DNA of 64,000 bases from an uncultured Eubacteriales bacterium (lineage in GTDB: Bacteria > Bacillota > Clostridia > Oscillospirales > Acutalibacteraceae): the NCBI GenBank assembly GCA_934695425.1, contig CAKUVH010000003.1, positions 75,161-139,160 of the forward strand, given 5' to 3'. The notes beneath the pieces were generated by a model. The model was not told the origin of the DNA. It did not search any database and worked only from the letters and a program-made list of their open reading frames with translations. Numbering within the stretch: position 1 is the first letter of the stretch; the number at the start of each line of letters is the position of its first letter. The position numbers and the translations under genes were made by a program. This document shows positions 8,672 to 19,159 of this stretch, one piece after another.

Positions 8672-9958
8672 ATGGAATTAAAGTCGTCAAATAAAGTGGA
8701 TGTTAACCGCTGGGAATTAGAAATTTTTATTTCTCCCGAAGAATTCAACAAGGAAGTAGACAAAATTTTTGATCGCAAAAAGAAAAATATTTCCGTACCG
8801 GGATTCAGAAAAGGTAAAGCTCCAAGAAAGTTCATTGAAAAATTTTACGGAGAAGGCATATTCTATGAAGATGCAATAAATTCTTTGTACCCTGATGCTA
8901 TTGATAGTGCTGCCAAAGAAGCCGGATTGGAACTCGTTGATGATCACATAGATTTTGAACTGGTAAAAATGAGCAAAGAGGATGGCTTGACATTTAAAGT
9001 TAAAGTAACTGTTATGCCTGAAGTTACAGTAGAAAATTACAAGGGAATCAAAGTTTCAAAAAAACCCAGAATTTGCGTAACAGAAAAGGATATCGATGAA
9101 AGAGTAAAAGTTATTTGCGAAAAGAATGCACGTCTAGTATCTTGTGAAGACGGAAAAGCTGAACTAAAAGACATAGTTAACATAGACTTTAAGGGATTTG
9201 CAGACGGAAAAGCATTTGAAGGCGGAGAAGCTGAAGGAGTAGATTTAGAACTTGGTTCTAACCAATTTATCCCGGGCTTCGAAGATCAAATCGTAGGCCA
9301 TGCAGTAAATGATGAATTTGACGTAAATGTTAAATTCCCAAAAGATTACCATGCAGCTTCTCTAGCAGACAAAGACGCTATTTTTAAAGTTAAATTGAAC
9401 AAAATTCAACGCAAAGAGCTCCCTGAATTCGATGATGAATTCGTAAAAGATGTAAGTGAATTTGAAAATGTAAAAGATTACAGAAGCAACTTGAAAAAAG
9501 AAATTTCTGAATCTAAAAAAGTTGATGCAGAAAACAAAATCGAAAATGAAACCATAGATAAATTCATCGAACTTGTAAAAGCAGATATCCCGGACGCTTT
9601 GGTAAAAGGAAAAATCAGAGAACTCGTAAGAGATTTCGAATACAAATTGAAAGCTCAAGGCCTTGATTTGAAAAATTACTTAAAATATACCGGAACTAAC
9701 CAAGAATATTTAGAAAATACTTTCCGCCCACAAGCTATTAATCACGTAAAACTTAGTTTGGGACTTAAGAAAGTAGCTGAGCTCGAAAATGTTGAAGTAT
9801 CCGCCGAGGATATTGAAAATGAATACAAAAAAATAGCAGATAGTTACAAAATGAAACCTGAACAAGTTAAAAAATTTATTGCGGAAGACGATATTAAGAA
9901 AGATATTTCTAATTCTAAAGCATTAAAAATTATAAAAGAAAACAGAGTAGAAGAATAA
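8672..9958 (+). CDS. tig: Trigger factor
   Basis: A 428-residue ribosome-bound chaperone and peptidyl-prolyl isomerase. The amino domain holds the ribosome-docking loop GFRKGKAPRK (about residues 44-53). The FKBP-type isomerase domain covers about 150-240 (DFKGFADGKAFEGGEAEG, then GFEDQIVGH). The rest is the helical chaperone domain. AAAGGATT lies upstream of the ATG. It is followed by clpP and clpX, the order conserved across bacteria. Confidence 0.97.
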   Translation: MELKSSNKVDVNRWELEIFISPEEFNKEVDKIFDRKKKNISVPGFRKGKAPRKFIEKFYGEGIFYEDAINSLYPDAIDSAAKEAGLELVDDHIDFELVKMSKEDGLTFKVKVTVMPEVTVENYKGIKVSKKPRICVTEKDIDERVKVICEKNARLVSCEDGKAELKDIVNIDFKGFADGKAFEGGEAEGVDLELGSNQFIPGFEDQIVGHAVNDEFDVNVKFPKDYHAASLADKDAIFKVKLNKIQRKELPEFDDEFVKDVSEFENVKDYRSNLKKEISESKKVDAENKIENETIDKFIELVKADIPDALVKGKIRELVRDFEYKLKAQGLDLKNYLKYTGTNQEYLENTFRPQAINHVKLSLGLKKVAELENVEVSAEDIENEYKKIADSYKMKPEQVKKFIAEDDIKKDISNSKALKIIKENRVEE

Positions 9959-10033
9959 TTTTATTGAATAAAAACATGTTTTATTGCAAATTACTAATTA
10001 CGGAAAATTCTATATTATGAGGAGATATTGCAA

Positions 10034-10615
10034 ATGAGTTTAGTACCTTATGTAGTTGAGCAAACCGGTCGTGGCGAAAGATCATATGATATTTTTTCTA
10101 GGCTTTTAAATGACAGAATTATCATGCTTAATGAAGAAGTTAATTCAGCAAGTGCAGGCTTGGTCGTGGCTCAGCTTCTGTACTTGGAGGGTCAAGATGC
10201 TTCCAAAGACATCAGTCTTTACATAAATAGCCCTGGTGGGTCTGTTACAGACGGGATGGCCATTTATGATACCATGCAGTATATAAAATGTGACGTCTCT
10301 ACAATATGTATAGGTCTTGCGGCGAGTATGGGTGCGTTTTTGCTTGCAGCCGGTACGAAGGGAAAAAGATTTGCTCTTCCGAATAGTGATATCATGATCC
10401 ATCAACCAAGCGGTGGTGCGAAAGGTCAAGCAACTGACATCAATATTCATGCGCAACATATTTTAAAGACAAAAGAAAAGCTTAATAAGATATTGTCTGA
10501 AAAAACAGGTCAACCTTTTGAAGTTATTGCTTCTGATACTGAAAGAGACAATTTTATGAGTGCTCAAGAAGCTCAAAACTATGGATTAATTGATAAAGTT
10601 ATGACCCATAGATAA
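10034..10615 (+). CDS. clpP: ATP-dependent Clp protease proteolytic subunit
   Basis: A 193-residue serine peptidase forming the tetradecameric barrel that works with ClpX. The catalytic triad is visible: Ser in AASMGAF, His in MIHQPSGG and Asp in TERDNFMSA. The start is the ATG nine bases after AGGAG; a TTG two codons upstream is too close to that site. A 36-base gap separates it from clpX, so the two probably share a transcript. Confidence 0.97.
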   Translation: MSLVPYVVEQTGRGERSYDIFSRLLNDRIIMLNEEVNSASAGLVVAQLLYLEGQDASKDISLYINSPGGSVTDGMAIYDTMQYIKCDVSTICIGLAASMGAFLLAAGTKGKRFALPNSDIMIHQPSGGAKGQATDINIHAQHILKTKEKLNKILSEKTGQPFEVIASDTERDNFMSAQEAQNYGLIDKVMTHR

Positions 10616-10651
10616 TTTAAATTGACAGTTAAGGAGAATCGGTGATATATC

Positions 10652-11995
10652 ATGAGTATAAATAGAGGAAGCAGAGACAGAGAGTTATGTTGTTCATTTT
10701 GCGGCAAACCCCAGGATGAGGCTAAAAAATTAGTAGCCGGTCCCGGTGTATGTATTTGCGATGAGTGCGTCGAACTTTGCGTTTCTATCTTGGATGAAGA
10801 AATCGGAAAAATTTCTTTGGATAGTGATTCTATCGGTAATAAGTCTAAGAAATCTGATGATAGAGTGCTTCCCAAGCCTCATGAAATAAAAAAATACTTA
10901 GATGAATATGTAATCGGTCAAGATAAGGCAAAACTTGCCTTATCTGTGGCTGTTTATAACCATTATAAGAGAATATTTTTCGGAGAAATTGGTAGCGATG
11001 TAGAATTAAAGAAAAGTAATATTTTGCTTTTAGGTCCTACAGGGGTAGGAAAGACGTTGCTTGCACAAACTTTGGCAAAAATCTTGGATGTTCCGTTTGC
11101 AATCGCCGACGCTACCACTTTAACTGAAGCCGGTTATGTTGGTGAAGATGTAGAAAATATACTTTTGAGATTGATTCAAGCTGCGGATTTTGATGTAGAA
11201 AAAGCAGAACGAGGAATAATCTATGTGGACGAAATAGATAAAATTGCGAGAAAATCAGAAAACGCTTCTATAACTCGTGATGTAAGCGGAGAGGGTGTTC
11301 AACAAGCGCTTTTAAAAATTATCGAGGGAACAGTTTCGAATGTTCCACCGAAAGGCGGAAGAAAACATCCTCAGCAAGAGTTCATACAAATAGATACTTC
11401 CAACATACTATTCATTTGCGGAGGCGCATTTGAAGGCATCGAAAAAATAATTGAAAAAAGAATCAGCACATCTTCTTTGGGATTTGGTGCTACTGTGTTA
11501 ACAAGAAAAGAAATAGACACTAAAAATTGGATGGAAAATGTAATTCCTCAAGATTTTGTAAAATACGGTCTTATACCGGAACTGGTAGGAAGATTGCCGG
11601 TTATAGCAACTTTAAAAGGTTTGGACGAGGATGCTCTTGTTGAAATTTTGACAAAACCTAAAAACTCTCTTATTAAACAGTACAAAAAATTATTTGAACT
11701 GGATAAGGTAGAACTCGAATTCAAAGACTCTGCTCTAAGAGCTGTTGCAAAAAAAGCTATCGAAAGAAAAATTGGCGCTCGTGGGCTAAGATCTATAATC
11801 GAAGAGACTTTGCAACAAGTTATGTTTGATGTACCGTCAGATCACACGATAGAAAAAGTGATTATAGACGAGGATGTTATCAACGGAAAACGTGAACCTG
11901 AATTTTTGTATAATGAAAATAGAGAACCTGTATTTATATCTATAAATTCGGATAAATTATTTAAGAAAAAATCAAAAAATTCAGATGCTTCATAA
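10652..11995 (+). CDS. clpX: ATP-dependent Clp protease ATP-binding subunit ClpX
   Basis: A 447-residue AAA+ unfoldase that feeds ClpP. The amino end has the four-cysteine zinc finger ([14 protein letters not shown]...CICDECV, residues 11-39). Walker A is GPTGVGKT near 130, Walker B is IYVDEIDK near 194, and the pore loop GYVGED lies between them. The substrate loop RKHPQQEF is present. The carboxyl extension is Lys/Ser-rich. It lies directly upstream of lon. Confidence 0.97.
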   Translation: MSINRGSRDRELCCSFCGKPQDEAKKLVAGPGVCICDECVELCVSILDEEIGKISLDSDSIGNKSKKSDDRVLPKPHEIKKYLDEYVIGQDKAKLALSVAVYNHYKRIFFGEIGSDVELKKSNILLLGPTGVGKTLLAQTLAKILDVPFAIADATTLTEAGYVGEDVENILLRLIQAADFDVEKAERGIIYVDEIDKIARKSENASITRDVSGEGVQQALLKIIEGTVSNVPPKGGRKHPQQEFIQIDTSNILFICGGAFEGIEKIIEKRISTSSLGFGATVLTRKEIDTKNWMENVIPQDFVKYGLIPELVGRLPVIATLKGLDEDALVEILTKPKNSLIKQYKKLFELDKVELEFKDSALRAVAKKAIERKIGARGLRSIIEETLQQVMFDVPSDHTIEKVIIDEDVINGKREPEFLYNENREPVFISINSDKLFKKKSKNSDAS

Positions 11996-12016
11996 AAGAA
12001 ACGGAGTTGAATTAAA

Positions 12017-14341
12017 ATAGATACTATAAATTTAATTGGACGAGAAATCCCTGTTCTACCACTGCGGGGATTTGTTATGTTCCCGGGAATAACTGTAAAT
12101 TTGGATATTGGAAGAAAAAAATCGGTATTAGCTGTGGAAGAAGCAATAAATTCTAATCAGCTGATATTCTTGGCCAATCAAAAAAATATCAAAGATGACG
12201 TGCCGGAAGCAGATAAAATTTACGATTTTGGTGTTTTGGCTAAAATCAAACAAATTTTAAAGCGTACCGATGAGACTATGCGTGTGCTCGTGGAAGGAAT
12301 TTGTAGAGCGCAAGCAGAAATTTTTGATGATTCGAAAGAATGTATTTTTGCAAAAATTGAAAAAAAAGAAAGCATTTCTGTAAATGATACCGATGAAATA
12401 AAAGCTTTAATCAGAGAAGCTAAGGCTCTTTTTTCGGAAAATATAGATTTGTCGCCTCAAGTCCCTGTAGAATTACTCATAGATTCCGATAACAACAGCA
12501 ATTTAATTGAAATCGTAGACAGCATGATTTTTAACAGTTCAATCCATACAAATGATAAACAAAATTTATTATCTGAGCTGGACTTTGAAAAAAGGATTAT
12601 TAGTTTTATAAAATTATTATCTCAGGAAAATAACATTCTATTTTATCAGAAAGAACTTGCCTTAAAGGTAAAAGATAAGCTCGACAAATCTCAGAAAGAT
12701 TATTTACTTAGGGAACAGATTAAAATTCTTTCTGATGAATTAGGAGATTTTGGAGACCCTGTAACAGAATCCGAAAAATACCTAAAAAAAATAAAGAAAC
12801 TCAAGTTACCCAAAAGTACATATGAAAAGCTTAAACAAGAATGTGACAATTTATACAAAACTCCAAGTGGTTCGCCTGAAGCCAATATTATAAGAAATTA
12901 CTTGGATTTGTGTATTTCTTTGCCATGGAATACATCCTCTGAGGATATTTTGGACGTAGATAGAGCCTCTGAAATTCTTAATGAAGAACATTTTGGACTC
13001 AAAACCGTAAAAGAAAGAATACTCGAATTTTTATCGGTAAGAAAATTGGTTCCGAATATAAAAGGTCAAATTATATGCTTGGTAGGACCTCCGGGTGTGG
13101 GAAAAACTTCGATAGCACGTTCGCTGGCAAAGGCTATGGGTAAAAAATATGTCAGAATGTCTTTGGGCGGTTTGGGAGACGAATCGGAAATAAGAGGTCA
13201 CAGAAAAACATACGTCGGAGCTATTCCCGGAAGGATAATTTCTTCAATAAAACAGTGTGGAACCAATAATCCTTTGATGCTTTTAGATGAAATAGACAAG
13301 TTATCTAAAGATTATCACGGCGACCCTTCATCTGCGCTGCTTGAAGTATTGGACCCTGAACAAAACAGCGAATTTTATGATAGGTATCTTGAGGTGCCTT
13401 TTGATTTAAGTAAAGTTTTGTTTATTGCAACTGCAAACGATAAAACTAAAATTCCCGCTCCTTTATATGACCGCATGGAAGTGATAGAGCTTTGCAGTTA
13501 TACACAGGAAGAAAAATTCCATATAGCGAAAAATCATTTAATTCCCAAGCAGTTAAAACGCCACGGGCTCGGTGATTTGAATTTTGTTATAAGTGACAGA
13601 GCAATAGGCTTTATAATAAAGTTTTACACGAGAGAAGCCGGCGTAAGAGAGTTAGAACGAAAAATATCCGAAATTATGCGTAAAACAGCTAAAAAAGTTG
13701 TGTCAGATTCCAAAATTGAATCTATAAAAATAAATATAAAAGATGTGAAGAAAATTTTGGGATGTGAAAAATATAAGAAAGAATATATGGCAAACGGAGA
13801 AGTAGGAATCGTAAATGGTTTGGCTTGGACCGCGGTCGGTGGAACCGTGTTACCTGTGGAAACCATTCTGATGAAGGGAAAAGGCAAAGTTCAAATAACC
13901 GGCATGCTTGGCGATGTTATGAAAGAATCTGTAAATATAGCAATTAGTTATATTAGAGGAAATGCCAAAAAATTGGGAATAAATGAAGATTTTTACAAGC
14001 AGTTTGATATTCACATACACGCTCCTGAAGGTGCCATCCCAAAAGACGGACCTTCAGCCGGTATTACTATTGCTACAGCTTTGGTTTCTGCTTTAACAGG
14101 CTGTAAAGTCAGAGACGACATCGCTATGACCGGAGAAATCACACTGAAAGGCGCGGTGTTGCCTATTGGTGGTTTAAAAGAAAAAACAATGGCCGCCTAT
14201 AAAAACGGTCTAAAAACAGTAATAATTCCAAAAGAAAACGAAAGCGATCTTGAAGAAGTCGAAGATGTTGTTAAGAAATCGATTAAATTCGTTAAGGTAA
14301 CTAATATAAGTGAAGTTTTGGATATTGCTATAGTTAAATGA
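12017..14341 (+). CDS. lon: ATP-dependent protease Lon, probably starting at an AUA codon
   Basis: About 774 residues: substrate-binding domain (about 10-200), coiled segment, AAA+ domain with GPPGVGKTS and LLDEIDK, and a Ser-Lys protease domain with catalytic Ser in KDGPSAG and Lys in LKEKTMAA. The first ATG in frame (12077) would cut off the strongly conserved IPVLPLRGF segment, which is present just upstream in frame. A stop at 12008-12010 limits the start to ATT 12011, AAA 12014 or ATA 12017. CGGAG at 12002-12006 is ten bases from the ATA, and an ATA start puts ten residues before IPVLPLRG, as in B. subtilis Lon. It follows clpX by 21 bases. Confidence 0.92.
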   Translation: MDTINLIGREIPVLPLRGFVMFPGITVNLDIGRKKSVLAVEEAINSNQLIFLANQKNIKDDVPEADKIYDFGVLAKIKQILKRTDETMRVLVEGICRAQAEIFDDSKECIFAKIEKKESISVNDTDEIKALIREAKALFSENIDLSPQVPVELLIDSDNNSNLIEIVDSMIFNSSIHTNDKQNLLSELDFEKRIISFIKLLSQENNILFYQKELALKVKDKLDKSQKDYLLREQIKILSDELGDFGDPVTESEKYLKKIKKLKLPKSTYEKLKQECDNLYKTPSGSPEANIIRNYLDLCISLPWNTSSEDILDVDRASEILNEEHFGLKTVKERILEFLSVRKLVPNIKGQIICLVGPPGVGKTSIARSLAKAMGKKYVRMSLGGLGDESEIRGHRKTYVGAIPGRIISSIKQCGTNNPLMLLDEIDKLSKDYHGDPSSALLEVLDPEQNSEFYDRYLEVPFDLSKVLFIATANDKTKIPAPLYDRMEVIELCSYTQEEKFHIAKNHLIPKQLKRHGLGDLNFVISDRAIGFIIKFYTREAGVRELERKISEIMRKTAKKVVSDSKIESIKINIKDVKKILGCEKYKKEYMANGEVGIVNGLAWTAVGGTVLPVETILMKGKGKVQITGMLGDVMKESVNIAISYIRGNAKKLGINEDFYKQFDIHIHAPEGAIPKDGPSAGITIATALVSALTGCKVRDDIAMTGEITLKGAVLPIGGLKEKTMAAYKNGLKTVIIPKENESDLEEVEDVVKKSIKFVKVTNISEVLDIAIVK

Positions 14342-14366
14342 TTAAATTAATGTACATGAGGTTAAA

Positions 14367-14954
14367 ATGGTAAATTTCAATGAAGCAAATTTTGAAAAAT
14401 CAATTGGCAGTTTAGGACAATTGGTTAAAGAAAACATTCCCGAAATAGTATTTTCGGGAAAATCTAATGTAGGAAAATCTTCGCTAATAAACAAAATATT
14501 AAACAGAAAATCTTTAGCAAGAACGAGCTCTAAGCCGGGAAAAACCATAAATATAAATTTTTATAAACTAAAAAACATCAGATTTGTGGATTTGCCGGGA
14601 TATGGCTATGCTCAGGTATCTTTTAAAGAAAAAAAACGCTGGTCGGAATTGGTAGAAGGGTATTTCAAAAAAGAACGTAATATCAAGTTGATAATACAAA
14701 TAATAGATGTACGTCATCCGGCATCGGCGCTGGACATGCAGATGATAGAATTTTTGCATTCTCAAAATTTTCCTTTTATAATAGTTGCTTCAAAGTGCGA
14801 TAAATTAAATAAAACTAATCGTGAAATGAGAGAAAAAATGATGGAACAGGAATTATATTTATATGAAGATGTTCCTAAAATTATTTTTTCATCTCAAACC
14901 GGTGAGGGCATAGAAAAAATAAAAAGTATAATATCTGATTATTGTGAAAATTAA
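14367..14954 (+). CDS. ysxC: Ribosome biogenesis GTP-binding protein YsxC/EngB
   Basis: A 195-residue TrmE-Era-like GTPase needed for 50S assembly. G1 GKSNVGKSSL, G2 SKPGKTININFY, G3 DLPGYGYA and G4 SKCDK are in order, with G5 SSQTGEG near the carboxyl end. The place directly after lon is a conserved Firmicutes arrangement. The weak site GAGGTT precedes the ATG. Confidence 0.96.
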   Translation: MVNFNEANFEKSIGSLGQLVKENIPEIVFSGKSNVGKSSLINKILNRKSLARTSSKPGKTININFYKLKNIRFVDLPGYGYAQVSFKEKKRWSELVEGYFKKERNIKLIIQIIDVRHPASALDMQMIEFLHSQNFPFIIVASKCDKLNKTNREMREKMMEQELYLYEDVPKIIFSSQTGEGIEKIKSIISDYCEN

Positions 14955-14969
14955 TTAAGGAGAATGACC

Positions 14970-17573
14970 ATGAAAAGAGAAATGGACAAAGTATATAATC
15001 CTAAAGATGTAGAAGAAAATATTTATAAAGAATGGGAAGAAAAAGGATATTTTAAGGCTAAAGTAAACAGTCGCAAAAAGCCTTTTACTATAGTTATGCC
15101 TCCTCCGAATATTACCGGAAAGCTCCATATGGGTCACGCTTTGGATGAAACCCTGCAAGATATTCTTATAAGATTTAAAAGAATGCAAGGCTTTGAAGCT
15201 TTGTGGGTTCCGGGCACCGACCATGCCTCTATAGCCACAGAGGCTAAAGTCGTCGAGCAACTTAAAAAAGAGGGATTATCCAAAGAAGAAATAGGTAGAG
15301 AAAAATTTTTGGAAAGAACCTGGCAATGGAAAAAAGAGTACGGTGGCAGCATTGTAAACCAATTGAGAAAATTAGGCGCATCGTGCGATTGGTCCAGAGA
15401 GCGTTTCACAATGGATGAAGGATGCAGCAAAGCTGTAAGAGAATTCTTTGTTAAATTATACGAAAAAGGGCTTATTTATCGAGGAGAAAAAATTATAAAT
15501 TGGTGCCCTAATTGTAAAACATCCATATCAGATTCAGAAGTTAATTTTAAAGAAATGGATGGAAATTTTTGGCATATAAGTTATAAATTGATAGGTTCAC
15601 TCAATCACGTTACAGTCGCCACGACACGACCGGAAACTATATTCGGAGATGTGGCGCTCGCGGTAAATCCGAACGACTCCAGATATTCTCATTTGATAGG
15701 CAAAAAAGTAATTGTACCGGTAGTGGAAAGAGAAATCCCCATAATCGCCGATGATTACGTTGATGTAGAAGTTGGAACCGGTGTATTAAAAATCACTCCT
15801 GCGCATGACCCGAATGACTTTGAAGTAGGTAAAAGACATAACTTACCTATTATAAATGTTATGGATGAAGATGGAAAAATGAACGAAAATGCCATTTTAT
15901 TCCAAGGGCTCGACAGATACGAAACCAGAAAACAACTGGTAGAACTTTTGCGCAAAGGCGGATATCTAGAAAAAACAGAATCTATTCATCATAATGTCGG
16001 CACGTGCTACAGATGTTCAACAACGGTAGAACCCAGAGTTTCTACCCAGTGGTTTGTTAAAATGGATGAGTTGGCCAAACCCGCTATCGATTGCGTAAAA
16101 AATGGCAAAACAAAATTCATCCCTGAAAGATTTAGCAAAATTTATTTTCATTGGATGGAAAATATAAAAGATTGGTGTATATCCAGGCAGCTTTGGTGGG
16201 GCCACAGAATACCTGTGTGGTATTGCAAAAAATGCGGAGAGATGACTGTGTCCAAAGACACTCCCGATGTATGTAAGCATTGTGGGTCTGACGAAATATA
16301 TCAAGATAATGATACTTTAGATACTTGGTTTTCCTCAGGGCTTTGGCCGTTTTCCGTATTGGGTTGGCCGGAAAAGACACCCGAACTTGATTATTTTTAC
16401 CCCACAAATGTTTTGGTTACAGGGTATGATATAATATTTTTCTGGGTCGCTAAAATGATTTTTTCATCGCTTGAGATGACCGGAAAAGAACCTTTCAAAA
16501 ATATTTTAATTCACGGGCTTGTTAGAGATTCACAAGGAAGAAAAATGTCAAAATCTTTGGGCAATGGTGTAGACCCACTGGAAATAATTGAAAAATATGG
16601 CGCAGATGCATTGAGATTTTCATTAATGCTTGGCAACGGTCCGGGAAATGATATGAGATTCTTCAATGAAAAAGTTGAAGCCAGCAGAAATTTTGCTAAC
16701 AAAATATGGAATGCAGCAAGATTTATACATTTGAATACAGATAATCAAGCCGTGGAAAAAAGAATTCCCAGAGAATTGGGCGACATCGACAGATGGATTT
16801 TAAGTAGATTAAATTCAATTATTTTGGAAGTCACAAATAATTTGGATAAATTTGAACTTGGAATAGCAGCTCAAAATATATACGACTTCGTGTGGGATGA
16901 GTTTTGCGATTGGTATATTGAATTCTCAAAAATAGAAGGCAAAAAAGAAGTGTTACTTTTCGTTGTAGATAGTATTCTAAAATTACTTCATCCTTTTATG
17001 CCTTTTGTTACTGAAGAGATTTGGAAGTCTTTCCAGGAAACCGATGGTTCCATAATGGTAGAAAGATATCCCGGATTCAACGATAAATATATAAACAAAA
17101 TTGCGGAATATAATATTAAGGTATTAATGTCCGTGATAAAATCTATAAGAAACATACGAAGCGAAATGAATGTTTCGCACGGCAAAAAAACTGTGATTTA
17201 TATTGACAGTGACAATTCAGAAACATGCAAAGTATTGAAAAAATACGAAAATATTATTTGCAAAATGGCATATGCTAAATCAGTTGAAATAAATTCGGAC
17301 AGAGGAAATGAAAAATTAGTCTCTGCTGTTAATGACTACGTGAAAATTTATATTCCTGTGGATGAGTTGGTTGACAGAGAAGCTGAAATAGCGAGGTTAA
17401 ACAAAGAACTAGAAAATGTAAATAAGCAATTGATTCAAGCTGAATCAAGATTAAAAAATGAAAAATTTCTTTCAAAAGCTCCAAAAGAAATAGTAGATGG
17501 GGCTCGTGAATCGGCAAATAAACTCGCTGATAAATCTAAAAGAATACTTGAAGAAATATCGAAATTAAAATAA
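14970..17573 (+). CDS. valS: Valyl-tRNA synthetase
   Basis: An 867-residue class Ia synthetase. The HIGH motif reads HMGH within PPPNITGKLHMGHA (about residue 50), and KMSKSLGNG (about 520) is the KMSKS loop. The editing domain lies between them (TTRPETIFGD is diagnostic), a Cys-rich insert (CKKCGEM...CKHCGS) precedes the second half, and the carboxyl coiled coil (about 800-867) is present. I prefer the second of two nearby ATGs: AAGGAG is seven bases before it but only one base before the first. No T-box leader is visible. Confidence 0.96.
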   Translation: MKREMDKVYNPKDVEENIYKEWEEKGYFKAKVNSRKKPFTIVMPPPNITGKLHMGHALDETLQDILIRFKRMQGFEALWVPGTDHASIATEAKVVEQLKKEGLSKEEIGREKFLERTWQWKKEYGGSIVNQLRKLGASCDWSRERFTMDEGCSKAVREFFVKLYEKGLIYRGEKIINWCPNCKTSISDSEVNFKEMDGNFWHISYKLIGSLNHVTVATTRPETIFGDVALAVNPNDSRYSHLIGKKVIVPVVEREIPIIADDYVDVEVGTGVLKITPAHDPNDFEVGKRHNLPIINVMDEDGKMNENAILFQGLDRYETRKQLVELLRKGGYLEKTESIHHNVGTCYRCSTTVEPRVSTQWFVKMDELAKPAIDCVKNGKTKFIPERFSKIYFHWMENIKDWCISRQLWWGHRIPVWYCKKCGEMTVSKDTPDVCKHCGSDEIYQDNDTLDTWFSSGLWPFSVLGWPEKTPELDYFYPTNVLVTGYDIIFFWVAKMIFSSLEMTGKEPFKNILIHGLVRDSQGRKMSKSLGNGVDPLEIIEKYGADALRFSLMLGNGPGNDMRFFNEKVEASRNFANKIWNAARFIHLNTDNQAVEKRIPRELGDIDRWILSRLNSIILEVTNNLDKFELGIAAQNIYDFVWDEFCDWYIEFSKIEGKKEVLLFVVDSILKLLHPFMPFVTEEIWKSFQETDGSIMVERYPGFNDKYINKIAEYNIKVLMSVIKSIRNIRSEMNVSHGKKTVIYIDSDNSETCKVLKKYENIICKMAYAKSVEINSDRGNEKLVSAVNDYVKIYIPVDELVDREAEIARLNKELENVNKQLIQAESRLKNEKFLSKAPKEIVDGARESANKLADKSKRILEEISKLK

Positions 17574-17617
17574 ACTAAAAAAATTTTATCAATGACTTAT
17601 TTCTACAAAATATTTAA

Positions 17618-17658
17618 CGAACATCCTTTATCATAATGATAGAGGGTGTTCGTTTTAT
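17618..17658 (+). terminator. Terminator of the clp-lon-valS run
   Basis: A 16-base stem (17618-17633 with 17637-17652, some G-T pairs) around TAA, followed by TTTT. Confidence 0.8.
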
Positions 17659-17730
17659 AATTAAAAAAAGGACATGCTTTTTGATATTTAATTTTTATAA
17701 TTAAAACCTAAAATGAGGAGGTAAAAATTA

Positions 17731-18036
17731 ATGGCAGTTAAAATTTTGCCCGAAAAAAAGGGTTGTGTGGTTGCTGTAATAGAGGGAGATATCGACCATC
17801 ATACCGCCAAAGAGATAAGAGAGACCATCGATGAATATATAGAAAAATATTCTCCTTTATTTCTCAAATTAGATTTTAGCGAGGTTAGATTTATGGATAG
17901 CTCAGGGATCGGGTTAATTATGGGCAGATATAAATTAATGACTTCTTTGAGAGGTAAATTAAAAGTTGTTAATGTCCCGAAAAATCTAGAAAGAATGATT
18001 AAATTATCAGGTCTTCCGACTTTGGGAATTTTTTAA
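17731..18036 (+). CDS. spoIIAA: Anti-sigma F factor antagonist SpoIIAA
   Basis: A 101-residue STAS-domain protein that releases sigma F in the forespore when unphosphorylated. FMDSSGIGLIMGRYK carries the phosphorylated Ser58, at the same position as in B. subtilis. AGGAGG precedes the ATG. It is the first gene of the three-gene spoIIA operon. An AAAGGACAT element at 17667-17675 could be part of a sigma H-type promoter, but the -10 half is not convincing. Confidence 0.95.
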   Translation: MAVKILPEKKGCVVAVIEGDIDHHTAKEIRETIDEYIEKYSPLFLKLDFSEVRFMDSSGIGLIMGRYKLMTSLRGKLKVVNVPKNLERMIKLSGLPTLGIF

Positions 18037-18053
18037 AGAAAGGAAAATAAGAA

Positions 18054-18500
18054 ATGCAAGAAGTAATAAACGAAATGAATATAAACTTTTTTAGCAGGTC
18101 ATGTAATGAAGGCTTTGCGAGAACTGTAGTATCGTCTTTTGTATCTCAGTTGGACCCTACAATCGATGAGCTCGCAGATATTAAAACAGCGGTTTCGGAG
18201 GCAGTAACAAACTCGATAGTACACGGGTATAAAACCGGAATAGGAAAAATTTACATATCTTCAAAAATATATAACAACGGCTGTGTAATGATAAAAATTA
18301 AAGATAAAGGCTGCGGAATAGAAAACGTAAAACAAGCCATGGAGCCTTTATTTACAACAGGTGGGAGCGAACGCTCGGGGCTTGGTTTTGCGGTTATGCA
18401 AAGCTTTATGGACAAAATAAAGGTAACTTCAAAAATCGGGAAAGGCACTACAGTTACACTTCAAAAATTTATAATTCGCAGAACTGTTGACAATGAATAA
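18054..18500 (+). CDS. spoIIAB: Anti-sigma F factor SpoIIAB (serine kinase)
   Basis: 148 residues with the GHKL ATPase fold: N-box SEAVTNSIVHGYK near residue 46, G1 box KDKGCGIE near 84 and G2 region GLGFAVM near 107. It binds sigma F and phosphorylates SpoIIAA. An AAGGAAAAT site precedes the ATG, 17 bases after spoIIAA. Its last eight bases overlap the sigF start. Confidence 0.95.
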   Translation: MQEVINEMNINFFSRSCNEGFARTVVSSFVSQLDPTIDELADIKTAVSEAVTNSIVHGYKTGIGKIYISSKIYNNGCVMIKIKDKGCGIENVKQAMEPLFTTGGSERSGLGFAVMQSFMDKIKVTSKIGKGTTVTLQKFIIRRTVDNE

Positions 18501-19155
18501 TGATAAAATTATTATAGAAAATCACTTGGGATTAGTGCACCTGTGCTGTCAACGATTTCGTAAACGGGGAATAGACTACGAAGATATATTTCAATCCGGA
18601 TGCATAGGGCTCACAAAGGCGGCAAAAAATTTTGATAGCACAAAAGGTGTAGTGTTTTCAACTTATGCCGTTCCGGTTATACTGGGAGAAATAAAATCTC
18701 TCTTTCGAGAAAACAGAGCTTTAAAAATAAGCAGAAAAATAAAAGAATTAGAAACTAAAATTAATTACGAAAGAGAAAAATTTTTAAAAAATCACGAAAG
18801 AGAGCCTTCGGTAAATGAACTTGCAAACATATTGGAAGTGGATTGCGATCAAATTATAGAAGCTCTAGAATCTTCAAGAGCGCTTATATCTCTTGATTCT
18901 CCGGTTAGCGAAAATGACGATAATAAAAATTCTCTGGAGATACCCGTCGAATTTGATGACGAAAAAATATCAACCAGAGTTTCATTAATCGAAATTTTAA
19001 AAACTTTTGAGAAAAAAGATAAAAATTTAATATTTCTTAGATTTTTTAAAGGGAATACTCAATCAAATACCGCAAAACATTTGGGCATGACACAGGTTCA
19101 AGTTTCAAGAAGAGAAAAAGTACTTTTAAAAATGATAAGAGAAAAATTAGCTTAA
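18493..19155 (+). CDS. sigF: RNA polymerase sigma F factor
   Basis: A 220-residue sigma-70 family factor. Region 2 has HLGLVHLCCQRF, DIFQSGCIGLTKAAKNFD and STYAVPVILGEIK; region 3 has REPSVNELAN; region 4 carries the helix-turn-helix TAKHLGMTQVQVSRREK. Position after spoIIAB identifies it as the forespore factor. No clear Shine-Dalgarno is visible before the ATG, so translation probably depends on coupling to spoIIAB. Its stop lies four bases from the end of the convergent whiA gene. Confidence 0.95.
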   Translation: MNNDKIIIENHLGLVHLCCQRFRKRGIDYEDIFQSGCIGLTKAAKNFDSTKGVVFSTYAVPVILGEIKSLFRENRALKISRKIKELETKINYEREKFLKNHEREPSVNELANILEVDCDQIIEALESSRALISLDSPVSENDDNKNSLEIPVEFDDEKISTRVSLIEILKTFEKKDKNLIFLRFFKGNTQSNTAKHLGMTQVQVSRREKVLLKMIREKLA

Positions 19156-19159
19156 GATT

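Noticed and set aside
17667..17690. AAAGGACAT as a sigma H promoter for the spoIIA operon
   Set aside because: The -35-like half fits, but no GAAT-type -10 lies at the right distance, so it is not listed as a feature.
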